From NCBI GenBank assembly GCA_963932145.1, contig OZ010587.1, positions 105,204,952 to 105,268,951 of the forward strand: DNA of 64,000 bases, written 5' to 3'. The translations under genes and the position numbers were made by a program. This document shows positions 1 through 11,200 of this stretch, piece after piece (within the stretch, counting starts at the first letter, position 1; every line of letters begins with the position of its first letter). The notes beneath the pieces are model-generated. The model did no database searches and was not told the DNA's origin. It saw nothing but the letters and a program-made list of their open reading frames with translations. This DNA comes from Acanthosepion lycidas (taxonomy: Eukaryota; Mollusca; Cephalopoda; Sepiida; Sepiidae).

Positions 1-79
1 TTATGTGATTTTTTGCAACAAAGTTTTTTGTATGATAACATTGGAAATTTTGATTGTAGTCAAAAATTTGAACTGTTTG

Positions 80-270
80 TGGAACAAACTCCTGAGAGGA
101 TGCTTCCCCAATCACTACAATCTTAACCTGTTCAAGTCTAGGGTCAAACAATATCTATCCTACATATCCTCATAACCTGTGCATACTTCATCTGCTTATG
201 GCCATGCAACAGCCTCATTCAATAACCTAGCTTCAGTGGCTCTTGAGCCTTGTATTAAATGAATATTTTA
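80..270 (+). mobile_element. LINE 3' end fragment, Jockey-like
   Basis: An open stretch at 80-175 reads W-N-K-L-L, then NLNLFKSRVKQYL and a stop. This matches the typical last residues of the reverse transcriptase ORF of a Jockey-like LINE (a WNSLP-type motif followed by a LxxFKxRVxxYL helix). The rest to about 270 looks like its 3' untranslated tail. Related pieces lie at 15795-16375, 30838-31520, 33870-34375 and about 51215-51320, so this is a family with several dead copies in the window. No start, endonuclease or polymerase core is present here. Confidence 0.6.
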
Positions 271-274
271 GTAA

Positions 275-844
275 AAAGGAAAAACTTCCAATCACATGAG
301 AATTGAAGCTACCATCAAGCATAGCGAAACAAGATGATCTCCAAATGAAGAAAACAAAGAATCTTTGATGCAAATCCTAAAGATACAAGAATCAACTCGA
401 GGCTACTCTCCACAAATCTAACATTCAATTGTGAAATGTCTGCCTGTGAGCGGACAACATAGCACATCCTGGAAAGGAAGAAAGTTGAAACCAAAGGAAG
501 ATGAGATGCAGGTGTTGAATAGGCAACATAAGCAGTAACAACAAGAAAAGTCAACAAACTGAACATCAATAGACAAATTCTATGCATTGTGTATGGAAGA
601 ACATACCTTTCAAAGATTTAAACTAGAATTACCAGTGGTATTGATTTTTTGATGATGGAAAAAAAAAATATATCTATAAAATAAATGATTTGCAGTTAGT
701 CATTCCTCGATAAACAAAAAATTTTAATAATTCCTGTTTTTATCTGTTTGAGTCCATCTATCTGCCTATGAAAATAATTGGGTAATTTGCTTTTTAAGCC
801 CCATGCTAAGTATATAATAAAAATTACAAAATTAGTTATATTTT
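275..844. other. Non-coding stretch, nothing recognised
   Basis: AT-rich sequence with only short chance reading frames. I see no gene, RNA gene or recognisable repeat family. Confidence 0.5.
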
Positions 845-1251
845 GGTGTAAACGTACATGCTAAATTCAAAAGTAACAAAGAAATTCTGATAAACTCTAC
901 AATTTTGGAGTTATCGACAATAAAATTTTGGACTCATTTGCGTTGCGGATCCATTGCTGATGTTGTTTGCATATATTTGCTGCAGAATTAAGATTCACTC
1001 ACCTTGATGATCGCACATGCAATGAGTCCTCGGTTGTACAGTAATAGAGACAAGTAAGAGCAGTAAAAAGGTCGTTAATAATGTAATCTTCCACACAAAT
1101 CTAATCAGCAGTGAATGTATGCAAACAATGCCAGTAATTGCTGCCATGCCGTAACGCGAATGAGTCTAAAATTTTATTGTCAATAACCCCAAAATGGTAG
1201 ATTTTATCAAATTTCTTTGTTATTTTTTAATTAGGCATGTACATTTACACC
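845..1251. mobile_element. Fold-back element with about 105-bp inverted arms
   Basis: The left arm starts GGTGTAAACGTACATG at 845 and the right arm ends with its reverse complement (CATGTACATTTACACC) at 1251. The arms stay alignable, at roughly 85 percent by eye, through a shared block ACAATAAAATTTT up to about 950 and from about 1148. The spacer of about 200 bp has no coding signal. It looks like a non-autonomous DNA element; no clear target duplication was found and the superfamily is not known. Confidence 0.7.
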
Positions 1252-1498
1252 GTAGGCTCAGGCAAAAAAATCCCCGTAGACCCCGCATAGCCTTGTCCAG
1301 GTTCCTCTCTGCTCAAAGACAGAAAGTTCGACCAGCACAGCTGGAAAAGATCCCAGCTAGATTCTGTAGTCTGTTGACTTACAGATACTTATAGATAGTT
1401 ACTACCTATAGTGTAGTCAATCATGGGGGTGACAGGTTATTCCATTACATCAATAATTAAAAATATTTTAATGGAAATCTAAGGACAAGTATCTAGTA

Positions 1499-4400
1499 CA
1501 GTGTTTCTCAATCTTTTTACCATTGCATAACCCTTAAAATAAATTATATGTCTCAAGGAACCCCTGCGCAAAAACAAAATTATATAGCATATCTTTCTCA
1601 TTTTATTTTTATCGTAGTTCACATGATAAATATCATATGTATTTTTGAATAACTGGTTTAAGGAAAAATTAATACTTGTCAAATTTTTCAGTAATGCTAA
1701 AACTCATACTGTTTGTTTATAATAATTAATCAAGGAGTTTTCATTCACACACACAGACATCACTAAATATATTCCCAATGATTGTTATATTTTTTAATAA
1801 CATAATAGGTTAGATAGGATGACGTCTATATTACAATAAGCAAGAATATATTATGTGTTTAGTAACTCTCATTTCAATTTTCAAACATTTTCTTGAATTT
1901 CATTGGTTGTTAAATAAAAATAAGCTTTGAGAAATTTCCATAACAAAACAGTCAAAATTTGTGCAAAAATAGGCTCAACTGACATAAAAAAATCTTTCTC
2001 AAATTCATCCCTAATTTAAATGTTTCAAGAAATCCTATTGGCTAAAAAGTAAAAAATACAATATTCATCCACACATTTCTCAGAAAAATTTGCAACAAGC
2101 TGTGAAGCCGCTGGAGCCAATTTTGTTGTTAAAAAAAACTATAAATAGAAACAGTAAATTAATTTTTGTCGCATTTTGAGACTCACACACGCAAAGATAC
2201 ACACGGGAATTATGTGTCAAAATTGCCGCCAAAGAAACAAACTTTCTTTATGAGAGATTGGAAAATTTTATATAAACTTTTTCACTTAATATCTTTCATA
2301 GAAAAATCTTTTGTCTAAGTTAAATTCAACCTTTCAATCAAAGGCAGACAACTTCTTAGACATTGAACATTTCTGAAAGAGCAAAGAACTTTTGCTCTAC
2401 ACACCTTTAGGCTTTGCACACATCATTACAAACAAAGAAATTGTAAATTGTGTATATAAAATATAATCTGTTGTTTCAAACGTATTTTTTGTCATGATTG
2501 AATATCGTTACCATTTGGCCATTTCTTATAATTTATGTTTGTGGATATTGTATATTTACAGCACAATCTTAAATATTCACGCATCCTTCTTAGATCCACT
2601 ACATGTGTGTTTAGTAATATTATGTATATGAAATTAAATAAAAAGTCAAAAGTGCATTAGCTTATCTGTGACCCACTCTAACCCTGAGCTGATTGCTGCA
2701 CCATCTGTGACAATCTAACCATTGGCTGGTTCGGATGGAAATCTGGTTTACCATGGAACCATGTGTGACACTAACCCCTCTGGTTGTCGTGGTCGATGTC
2801 TGGTTAGAGTCGATATCAGCTTTGTTATTCCCAGCTCGCCTCCAACGTCTGGTTACCGAAGTAACTGTTTTGATCTCTAGTCTAACCTACCCATGTTGTG
2901 ATTTGATCTTAGGTAGACAAAATCAAATCAGGCATTGGGCCGTAGTGCAAGCTGAATCCAGGGCAAAGGTGATACCACACAAGTGTATGTAAAAGAAAAA
3001 TAATGAAATAAACTCAAGAGGTTCAAATGTGTTGAAAAAATAACAAGTATCTTTATATCTGTCTGCTGAATACAGGAGTGCGTCTTTCTCCCAACCCATT
3101 TCTATGGATTCGTGACACTTTGCGTTTCTCAGGCAAGTCTTGATATCTTAAGTTGTTTTTCAATAAACTGCTTTTTGGTATCTTCAGGTGATATTCATTA
3201 AAACTTGCTTTGGTGGTGTAAGTCGTTCTTCAAAAAAAGAAAATTGCTTTTGGCTAGAAGTCTAAGTCGGAATGCATGGAAATCTTTCAGTCAGCTCCTG
3301 TGAGGCTGGTCTCCGAGCTCAGCAGCTCTCTGGGACTCTTTCTGAAACTGTATCAGAAACTCAACTGAAACTGTCACTGAGGTCGTTCGTTTATATGGAC
3401 GCCGACCAAAACCGTGTTAGGGCCTGTCGTGGTTTGAGTTCTTCGATAATTCTAAATCCCCAATAAGGATTCTCTTTGTCTTCAAACAGGAAAATTTATC
3501 ACTTCCCATTTTTGGAAATCAATTACTTTCTGTTTTAGAGGGGTTCTCCCCCTTCTGTGGGGAGAGGTCTGAGGAGAATTATCCTCCTAAACTCTTCCTT
3601 TCTCATATTGGTATCTCATACCATTCCCTTCAGTGGGTTTCAACAGGTTTCCCTTCTTTCTCATATGTTCACCTTCGCCTATCACTCACGCCACCACTTG
3701 GCCAATGAACGCTCAGCAGTGTGGGTGTAGCTAGACTGGCCTCAGTTTACAATTATCGCCCAAAGAAAAAAGTTATCTTCTCTTTTCTTTCTTTCTTTTC
3801 TATCGGCCAGAATTCTTATGGACCGCATATTGTGGTCATTAAATTCTTATCTTAACTTGGGGTTACCTGGAATTCATTAGCGGAATTCGCAAGTCAATAA
3901 TTAACTGGGTATCTCTTTCTCTTTCCTGTATCAATATTATCGCATTCCCAGAGGCACGTTGGCAGTGACAGAAAGTCTGTCGCTAACAGTTTGAACAGGT
4001 AGTAACAATGGCTTTCCTCGTCGTTTTTTTAAGATAACCGAATTCCGATTTAATTCTGCTTTTATGCAGCTGACTGAATTGAAATTTTTATTATTGCTAC
4101 GCATGTGGTAGATTGTTATTCTTTATCCATATTCTGTTTCCCTTGGTACTTCACTCTTATCATGACAAGATCCGGACATACAACAGATGGGTCTCCTTCT
4201 GGAAACAAGAACCAAAACCAAATGATATCTCCGAAAGATAATCAGTGGCTATTCTTTTTGGGTGATCTCACTGAAATTCTTTCCTGGTCACATGCTTGAC
4301 ACAGTTTTGTTTATCTTCTAGAATTCTGTTTTCCTTGTCGCGTCATGACATTAATTAATTCTGACAGAATCCGAAACCCACTTCTTTCACGAATTTTCTG

Positions 4401-4650
4401 TCTTTTGCGAAAAAATATCTTTCTTCGTAAATGAAAATAAAATCTTTACCCATTTTTCGTTTGTTAAAAAAAATAATGTCGCTCGATATGTCTTTCGTTA
4501 TAGCTCTTTCTCGCCTTAAGTATTTCTCGTTTTTAATTTCCATGCTTAATTAATTAGCCAATTACCATAGCTAAATGGTGTCACAATCTTACCTGTTCTT
4601 GCAGAAACCTTTGAGACTTTTTGCAGAACCTTAGCGGTTGAGAAACACTG
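1499..4650. mobile_element. hAT-type non-autonomous DNA transposon, 3152 bp, with target duplication
   Basis: The left end reads CAGTGTTTCTCAA and the right end TTGAGAAACACTG, a 13-bp perfect terminal inverted repeat. Both ends are flanked by the same 8 bases, ATCTAGTA (1491-1498 and 4651-4658). An 8-bp duplication with CAGTG-type termini is diagnostic of the hAT superfamily. I see no transposase reading frame inside, so it would have moved with proteins supplied elsewhere. Much of the interior is a distinct GC-richer block (2668-4585) that may be a later insertion. Confidence 0.85.
2668..4585. mobile_element. LTR-like block inside the hAT element (possible solo LTR)
   Basis: This block begins TGTGAC and ends GTCACA, the TG...CA form of a long terminal repeat. 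It differs in base composition from the flanking hAT sequence and contains an AATAAA signal near 3005 and pyrimidine tracts near 3780. The same three bases ATC flank both ends, but a convincing 4-6 bp target duplication is not seen. No gag or pol reading frame is present. It could instead be the original interior of the hAT element. Confidence 0.35.
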
Positions 4651-4754
4651 ATCTAGTAAATATGAAAAGAAATATTAATGTAAAAATATAAAAAATAAAT
4701 TGATATGTAAAATTAATAGGAAATATTTATCAGAAAAATTTATATCCTAATAAG

Positions 4755-4967
4755 AATAGTTAACTTTAAATGATAATTTTAAATGATTTTTTTCTTTTTC
4801 ATCTTAATCTTTTATTAATATTTATTTAAATTGTTCTTATTTTACTTATGTTTGAATCTGTTTGATTCAAATATAAGTAAAATAAGAACAATTTAAATAA
4901 ATATTAATAAAAGATTAAGATGAAAAAGAAAAAAATAATTTAAAATTATCATTTAAAGTTAACTATT
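4755..4967. repeat. Near-perfect inverted repeat, 213 bp
   Basis: Left arm from AATAGTTAAC at 4755, right arm ending GTTAACTATT at 4967, with arms of about 98 bp that match almost base for base around a short centre (GAATC-TGTTT-GATTC at 4853-4867). A transcript would form a hairpin of close to 100 base pairs. It contains no reading frame and is likely a fold-back MITE or a recent inverted duplication. Confidence 0.85.
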
Positions 4968-5056
4968 AGCATAAAAATAATTAAGAAAAAAATTGATAAA
5001 AGACAACAACTTATAAAAAACAGTTAAATATTAAAATCATGATTTAAGGTAACTAT

Positions 5057-5368
5057 AGTACAGCGGAACCTTGGTTCACAAATTTAAGTTAACTCCTGAA
5101 GGCCATTTGTAACCTGAAATGTTCATAAACTGAAACTATTTTTCAAAAAAATAATGTCACGGTACAATAAGATTGGAAAAGAAAAGCACGGCACAACACA
5201 GAAATATATACAACACGGCGGTCAACTAAGAAATGATTCCATTCGGTTTAATTCAATTTAGCTATGTTGTTTGAGAACCAAACTTTTGTTTGATAACCGA
5301 GGCATTTTCTGTTCGAAAACTGATTTATTTGACATGTGAGATGTTCAAGAACAGAAATTCCTCTGTAT
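5057..5368. mobile_element. MITE-like element, about 312 bp
   Basis: The left end TACAGCGGAACCTTGGTTC pairs imperfectly with the right end, whose reverse complement starts TACAGAGGAATTTC-TGTTC. The interior repeats the theme of the ends (phrases such as GAGAACCAAAC and GATAACCGAGGC). The pattern is that of a small, aged cut-and-paste element. No coding capacity. Confidence 0.5.
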
Positions 5369-6229
5369 TAGAAATAGAAGTATAAAGAATAAAGTTCATA
5401 AAAAAAACATAAAAAACCTTACAAATACAAAAAATAATAAATAAGAAAATAGAAAATAATTTTTCCTTTTTCTCTTACTTTTTGATTTTGCTTTCTGCTT
5501 CTTTAAAGTTACCAAATCTACAAAAGCTTCCTTTTGATTTTCTTATCTTAAAAACTTAAGCCCTCATTAAGGATTTTTTCCTTAGGAGGTGCAATGGCCA
5601 TTCATATGGGTACAGAGTTTCATTAAATGAAAATTATCTATATATGCTCTATAATAAATATATTGAGCTCTCTTTGTGGATAAGTTTTAATATTTTTATT
5701 ATTAAGATTCACTTGGATTATTTACCCACAAATTTTTGCCTTACTGTTAAACTTTGCTCCTTCTGCTACCACTTCTTGTTTTTACTGCTGCTGTTGAAGC
5801 CTTGCTGTCAAGCTTAGCTCCCTTTGTTGCTGTTTCTCTTTATTATTTTACTATCTTCTAACTTTTGATTGCAATAAGAAATGAAACTGAAATTTTCAGC
5901 ATTTCTGTTGTTATGCAAAACAATACAAAACGAAGTAATATAGGTAACTTCCCCCCCCATAAAACTTCCAAATTTGGGGTGATTCATGGCTTACTGTGTT
6001 TAGAATAAATATATAAACATTACATTTCTTCAAGAACTTTGTCATCTCCGTTTTCGTAATTAAACACAATATTTAGACTGAAAATCCTATTAATTTTTTT
6101 TTTTAAATAAATATATAAGTAATAAAGGTATTTGATATTCAGCAGAAAGTTTTAAAAATCATTAGCTTTGATCAGATATCAAACTATAATTATGAGGGTG
6201 TATTTATATATTACCTGTCCCCTCTGTAG
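5369..6229. other. Non-coding stretch upstream of the first candidate exon
   Basis: AT-rich DNA. Positions 5755-5845 carry, on the - strand, a segment that recurs on the + strand at about 10315-10435 (shared phrase CAGCAAGGCTTCAACAGCAG), so it is a dispersed repeat. A run of C lies at 5952. No promoter could be assigned. Confidence 0.5.
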
Positions 6230-6413
6230 TTGGAAGAGTTAAACCAACTTAAATTAGAAAATGTAACCCTTGAAGAAAAGAAAAACAACACAGTTCTCGA
6301 CCAGTTTCTTACTAAAAAGCATATCGAACAACAACAGCCAGAATCATCTGCTGATGCAGACGGATCCACAGCCATCTACATCTGCAATGTAAACAAATTG
6401 AATGTAGATATTG
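6230..6413 (+). CDS. Candidate alternative 5' exon of the PTPDC1 homologue
   Basis: An acceptor (CCTCTGTAG) precedes 6230 and a donor (ATTG followed by GTAAAT) follows 6413. The exon is open for 61 codons plus one base, with a hydrophilic, Lys/Glu/Gln-rich product that begins LEELNQLKLENVTLEEKK and could form a short coiled coil. It ends in phase 1, which fits the acceptor at 10769 and gives an in-frame join to the phosphatase N-terminus. Joining it to the exon at 8185 instead meets a stop at once, so it would then be untranslated leader. Its own start codon would be in an upstream exon that I cannot find. Whether it is used is unproven. Confidence 0.45.
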
Positions 6414-6718
6414 GTAAATTTTCTACTATTGCAAAATAATTTTAATAACTTTATTTGTTATTTAACCTTACAAAATCATTTTATTTTATAATGACTTACA
6501 GCAAACCACATTTACAAATAAAGAGTAGGTGATATACTCTAAAGATTGCCAAATTGTAAACATCTACATTTACAAGTATGTACGTACATGTATTTGGAAA
6601 TTTAGATAACTATTTTTTATATTAAAAACTAAAATTTATTTGTTTGTAAGCTTAGATTCTTACTGACCATATATTATTAACTTAAGTTGCCTCTCCTGGA
6701 ACAAGTTACTGACATAAG

Positions 6719-6780
6719 GTGTATGTATGTATGTATGTATGTATGTATGTTATTAATGACGCGTGTGTGTGTATATATAA
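6719..6780. repeat. (GTAT)n microsatellite followed by GT/TA repeats
   Basis: About seven GTAT units at 6722-6750, then a short GTGTGT and TATATA stretch. Simple sequence. Confidence 0.9.
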
Positions 6781-7072
6781 TAATAATAAACGTACTATAC
6801 ACCAGTGGCACAACTCTGAATTTCATGCATTATGCAGCTGTCAGGTGCTGACTGAATACTGACCATTGCATAATTTAAATTTTGATATATGTACCAGACT
6901 ATCATAATAGTAGAGCAGTCTATATTATTATGGGGGTTTGTTAAAAAATGAAAAACAAGGACAAATTAACAAAATATTTAAAATAAGTATAAATTATGAA
7001 TTCTCTTCTTCTTCCTCCCAGCTATTCCAGTCCAGGGATTGAATTCACAATTACTAATAATCAAATAATAGT

Positions 7073-7775
7073 CAATAAGAATATTAGGTTTAAGGTTCCA
7101 ATTTCTAGATTCAGGATTGTCCTGTGGGACAATAGCTTAGAGGATTAAAGTATCAGTTTATGAAACTGGTAACATAGTAATTGTGAGTTCAATCCCTGGA
7201 CTGGAATTGAACAGCCAAAACATTGTGATAGTAACAATAAAAATAAGGACATTTGTCTAACCTTATATAATGATAACTCCTCATGCTAGAAAGTCAAGAT
7301 AAATTATATTTGTCAGTTTAAAAATATGATCTGTGTATCAGTAAAAACATGCACTACTCTACTTCCTGGTGGAGTAATGGATATTGGCTCGGATTGAGGA
7401 ATTGGAGAGCTGAGTTTGAATTTCAGTTGAATCCATTACATTGCTAACAGCCTTGGGGAAAAGTATGAATTCTCTTCTTCTTCCCCCCAGCTATGGCATG
7501 ACAGACTGAGTTTTATAGCTTTGGATGGCAACTGGTCTACCACAGAAAGAAATGGCAACCTATTATGGAAAAAAAAATCTGCCTTGTCAATCATATATCG
7601 AAAGATACATGATCACCTAAATGCATATCACATATGGCACATAACTGACTGACTGACTCTACTTCAACAATCAAATGTACCTGCATAAGCGTCTTTTTTA
7701 AAAAAAAATTTTTTGATACCCTTTTTTTATCTTTTTCTTTCTTGCAGGCAATGAGCCTTATCCTCATAACAGTAT
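7073..7775 (+). repeat. Duplicated intron/exon segment, copy 1 (carries a dead exon start)
   Basis: This segment matches 10438-10796 from CAATAAGAATATTAGG through the acceptor site and into the first 28 bases of the real exon there. Here the exon-like part starts at 7748 after TTCTTTCTTGCAG and encodes GNEPYPHNS before homology ends, then reads on to a TAG without a conserved donor. If spliced in it would truncate the protein. Copy 1 is longer than copy 2 because of a later SINE insertion (7366-7655). It lies upstream of the ATG-bearing exon at 8185. Confidence 0.85.
7366..7655 (+). mobile_element. tRNA-derived SINE with 10-bp target duplication
   Basis: The element starts CTGGTGGAGTAATGG, has a degenerate tRNA-like head with a box-B-like GAGTTTGAATTTC, and ends in a (CTGA)n tail. 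It is flanked by ACTCTACTTC at 7356-7365 and 7656-7665. The other copy of the duplicated segment has the empty site (about 10675-10686). A truncated relative is at 17570-17763 with the same CCCCCCAGCTATGG and GGCAACTGGTCTA blocks. Confidence 0.85.
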
Positions 7776-8184
7776 CATTATTGTCAACTTAAAAATTCTG
7801 AAAATTCCAGTCTCATCTCTCATTGCAATCCAAACTTAGAAAATGGTGGATAAGTAACTTTAATGAAATTTGTTCCAATTTTTCCTTAACTTCTGGTCCT
7901 TGGAATTCTGAATTATCTCTGTAAGTTATCCATCCTGACATAGTTGCAATTATTCCAATAACATACTACCTCACCATTTTATTTTCATAATTTTTATCTT
8001 TTTTTTTCTAATTCTTGAGTCATTCTACCAAATGTATGCGAAAATCAAGCACCAGGTTCAAGTGTTTGGGTCTTAATAGAGAATTTATATCTGGGAAATT
8101 TAAATACAAAATGAATAAACATTTTTTTTGCTTGAAAACTGTTTCAGTGAAATGACTATCATATTTTTTTTTTTTCTCTCCCAG

Positions 8185-8264
8185 AATCATGAATCCTGAT
8201 CCTGATGAAATAATCCATCCTGGAGCCGAGGAGATTCAGTGGTTAACCAAAAAAGATTTACAGG
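8185..8264 (+). CDS. PTPDC1: PTPDC1 exon 1 with start codon
   Basis: Acceptor TTTCTCTCCCAG, then AATC and ATG at 8189. It encodes MNPDPDEIIHPGAEEIQ and further polar residues, 25 codons plus one base, before the donor GTCAGT. The strong pyrimidine tract means a further 5' untranslated exon must exist upstream. The phase (1) matches the next exon exactly. The N-terminal residues are not conserved with vertebrates as far as I can see, so the start is a moderate call. Confidence 0.7.
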
Positions 8265-11200
8265 GTCAGTTGATTGTAGGGTAGCATTTCTTTCTTCATC
8301 TAAATATTTTCCCTCTGACATTTTTGGTCTAGACCAATGTTTAACCATAGACTTAAGAAAACCAAATTATTACATTAGATAATAACCTAACAAGAGCTGA
8401 AAGGTCAAAAAATTTCACCAACTTAACACTTTTCCTATTGAACCAAGGTGATAACTTATTCTTGGTATTACCTTGTATTGAGCATTTAATTTGTTTTTTA
8501 ATGTTATGAAAATTTAAAAAAAAAAAATTTTTCATTCAAAGCTTAAGAGATTTTCATTTTATAAGTTTTTTTTTTTTTTAAGTTTTGCATTGACTAGACA
8601 GCATTTTTCATTCCCCCACCTGCTGAAATTTCACATAACTTAAATGATTCTTTCTTTATTGTTTTTTCGTTTTTGTTTTTTTCATACATTTTAATTCATG
8701 AAGAATGTTTATATGCATTTATTTTATTTGTTAGTTTTTGTAATTTTATATCACTGTGATAATCACACACACAAAAACTGGCTGAATATACAAGGTATTC
8801 GAAAAAGAATGCCAATGAAACTTTTTAGTCTTCACATAACTGAAATGTTTTTTATAATATTGACCTTGACTTCCATCATATCATGTTGGTTCATGTAATG
8901 GAGAATTGGGTCAACCCAAGAAGAGACCCAGGGTTGGTCGCATGTTGTGCAGTAAGCACAAGGAGTTACGTCCTCTTGCACAATTGGCTGTTGATGGAGG
9001 ATATTCTATGTAGTGTAAATTTAGTCAGCACCACCAGAATTTGGTTTTCTTAAGTCTAGACCAAAAATGTCAAACAATACTGGGCAGGTATTAGCCAATA
9101 GTCAGTGTGGGGTCTGGGACTGGGAGAGCTATATAACACCAGCTTTTTTTCAGTCAAGGAGAGCGCTCTGGATGTGCAGAAAATCAGACAAGACAAACAG
9201 GTTCTGTATGCTAAAGTGTCTGTGTATGCATTCATTTTTTATTTTTTTCTCAAATTGAAACAGTGAATCTCTAAAGTAGTATTTTTTTGTGAAATTATTT
9301 CAACCTAAAGTAAAGATTTATGAAGAATTTTCTAGTGTTGGAACAGGCCTATGGGGAGGATTGCTTGAGCCATATGCATTGTCAAAAGTTTAGTTTTTAT
9401 TTGGGTTGGGGTGCACATCTTGTCATGGGATTTGTTTGTAATTTTGTTATCAAAACTTGAAAATATTAAAAAAATATATCAAACCCTTAAAATATTCACT
9501 TTGCTGGTGAAGAAGGTAAGAACAAATTGTCTTTTTTTCTTTTTTTTTCTTTTTTAATTCCATTGCTTTTTCTTCTGCTATGAGAAATTCAGATTCAGCA
9601 ACATCTCTTGAAATTCTCTTTCATTACGATTAACATTCTGAAAGTTTGTTTTTTTTAACTTTTAATTCTGTCTACAATAATTAAAGATATTGACTTTTTT
9701 TTTAATATCAGAAAAACTCAAGCAGTTTCTGTTTAGGAAACTCCTGAATCAACCAATTATTTTACTTCCTTTTAAACTATAAAGGACACTGAAGAAATTA
9801 ATGAAAACATGCTGTGTATGAAATAAGCAGCTGAAAAGTAAACTGAGAGTTGTGAAATCATTTGCATTCTTTCAGTGTTGCCCCCCCCCGTATAAACCAT
9901 TCTCTCACAGAACAATTTCTTTTATTTTTAATAAAGCAAGAATCTTTAAAACATTTTGTCCACACAATGACATATAATCATTTTGGCATAAAATAAAGTA
10001 AAAATAAAATCCCACACATTTAATAAAGAATAAAGTGAGTTTTATAGTTGTCAAAAAATACAAAGGTGAAATGAAGCAATCTCTAAAAGTAAAACTGGAG
10101 GAACATAAAAAAAAACATAATTAAAGCATGGGACAATGAAATCAAGTATAGCAGATCATGTATAGAAGCAAAAGAGACAGTCAACAACCACTGTGGAAAA
10201 GAAATAGGAATATCAGACAAAATGCTAGAGAATTCAATGTCTAAAAGACTTTGAAGATTTGTTAGTTTAAACTAGGCCTATATAAATATAAATGCCATAT
10301 GAGAGCCAATGATAAGGAGAAACAGCAACAAAAGGAACCAGGCTGGACAGCAAGGCTTCAACAGCAGCAGTAAAAAAAGAAGTGTTGACAGAAGAAACAA
10401 AGTTTAACAGCAATGCTGCAGCAGCAGTAAAAATATGCAATAAGAATATTAGGTTTAAGGTTCCAATTTCTAGATTCAGGATTGTCCCATGGGACAATAG
10501 CTTAGAGGATCAAAGTATCAGTTTTTGAAATTGGTAACATAGTAATTGTGATAGTAAAAATAAAAATGAGGACATTCATCTAACTGTAAATAATAACTCC
10601 TCATGCCAGAAAGTCAAGACAAACTATATTTGTCAATTTAAAAATATGATCCGTCTATCAGTAATAACATGCACTACTCTACTCCAACAGTCAATTTGTC
10701 TGCATATGCATCTTTTTTTAATACCCTCTTTTTTTTGTTTTTTTGTTTTAATTATTTCTCTCTAGCAGGCAATGAGCCTTATCCTCATTACAGTATTTTC
10801 ACAGAGCATGCACGTAACTTTATCTCCCTTGAAAAACAGTGTGCCCTTTTCTGTGGTGGTCGAAGGTGCAAGTATGAACGAGCTGACTGTTGGCCCGACC
10901 AGATGGTCATCAATGGACTTTTTTCACATTGGTAAGAATTAATTTCTTTGTATGCAGTTTTTGTGTTGTAACAAAGTTTGAACTAAAATTTTCTGCTACT
11001 GACTCAGTCTTGTAATAAATGTGTCTTGTGCCTCATTAGAATTGTGCAATGCTTGATAAAATGAATTTGTGGCATGCTCAAATGTAAAAATAAAATATTA
11101 AAAAAATAATAATAATAAAAATTAAAATAAGGTATTTACTTTCCTTAAAAATCCATCTCTCATTTTATTTTCTCTCTATACTTCTCTCTCAACTAATGAG

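Noticed and set aside
2735-2992. 85-codon open frame inside the hAT element
   Set aside because: No domain, no splice sites, and located in transposon-derived sequence; probably chance.
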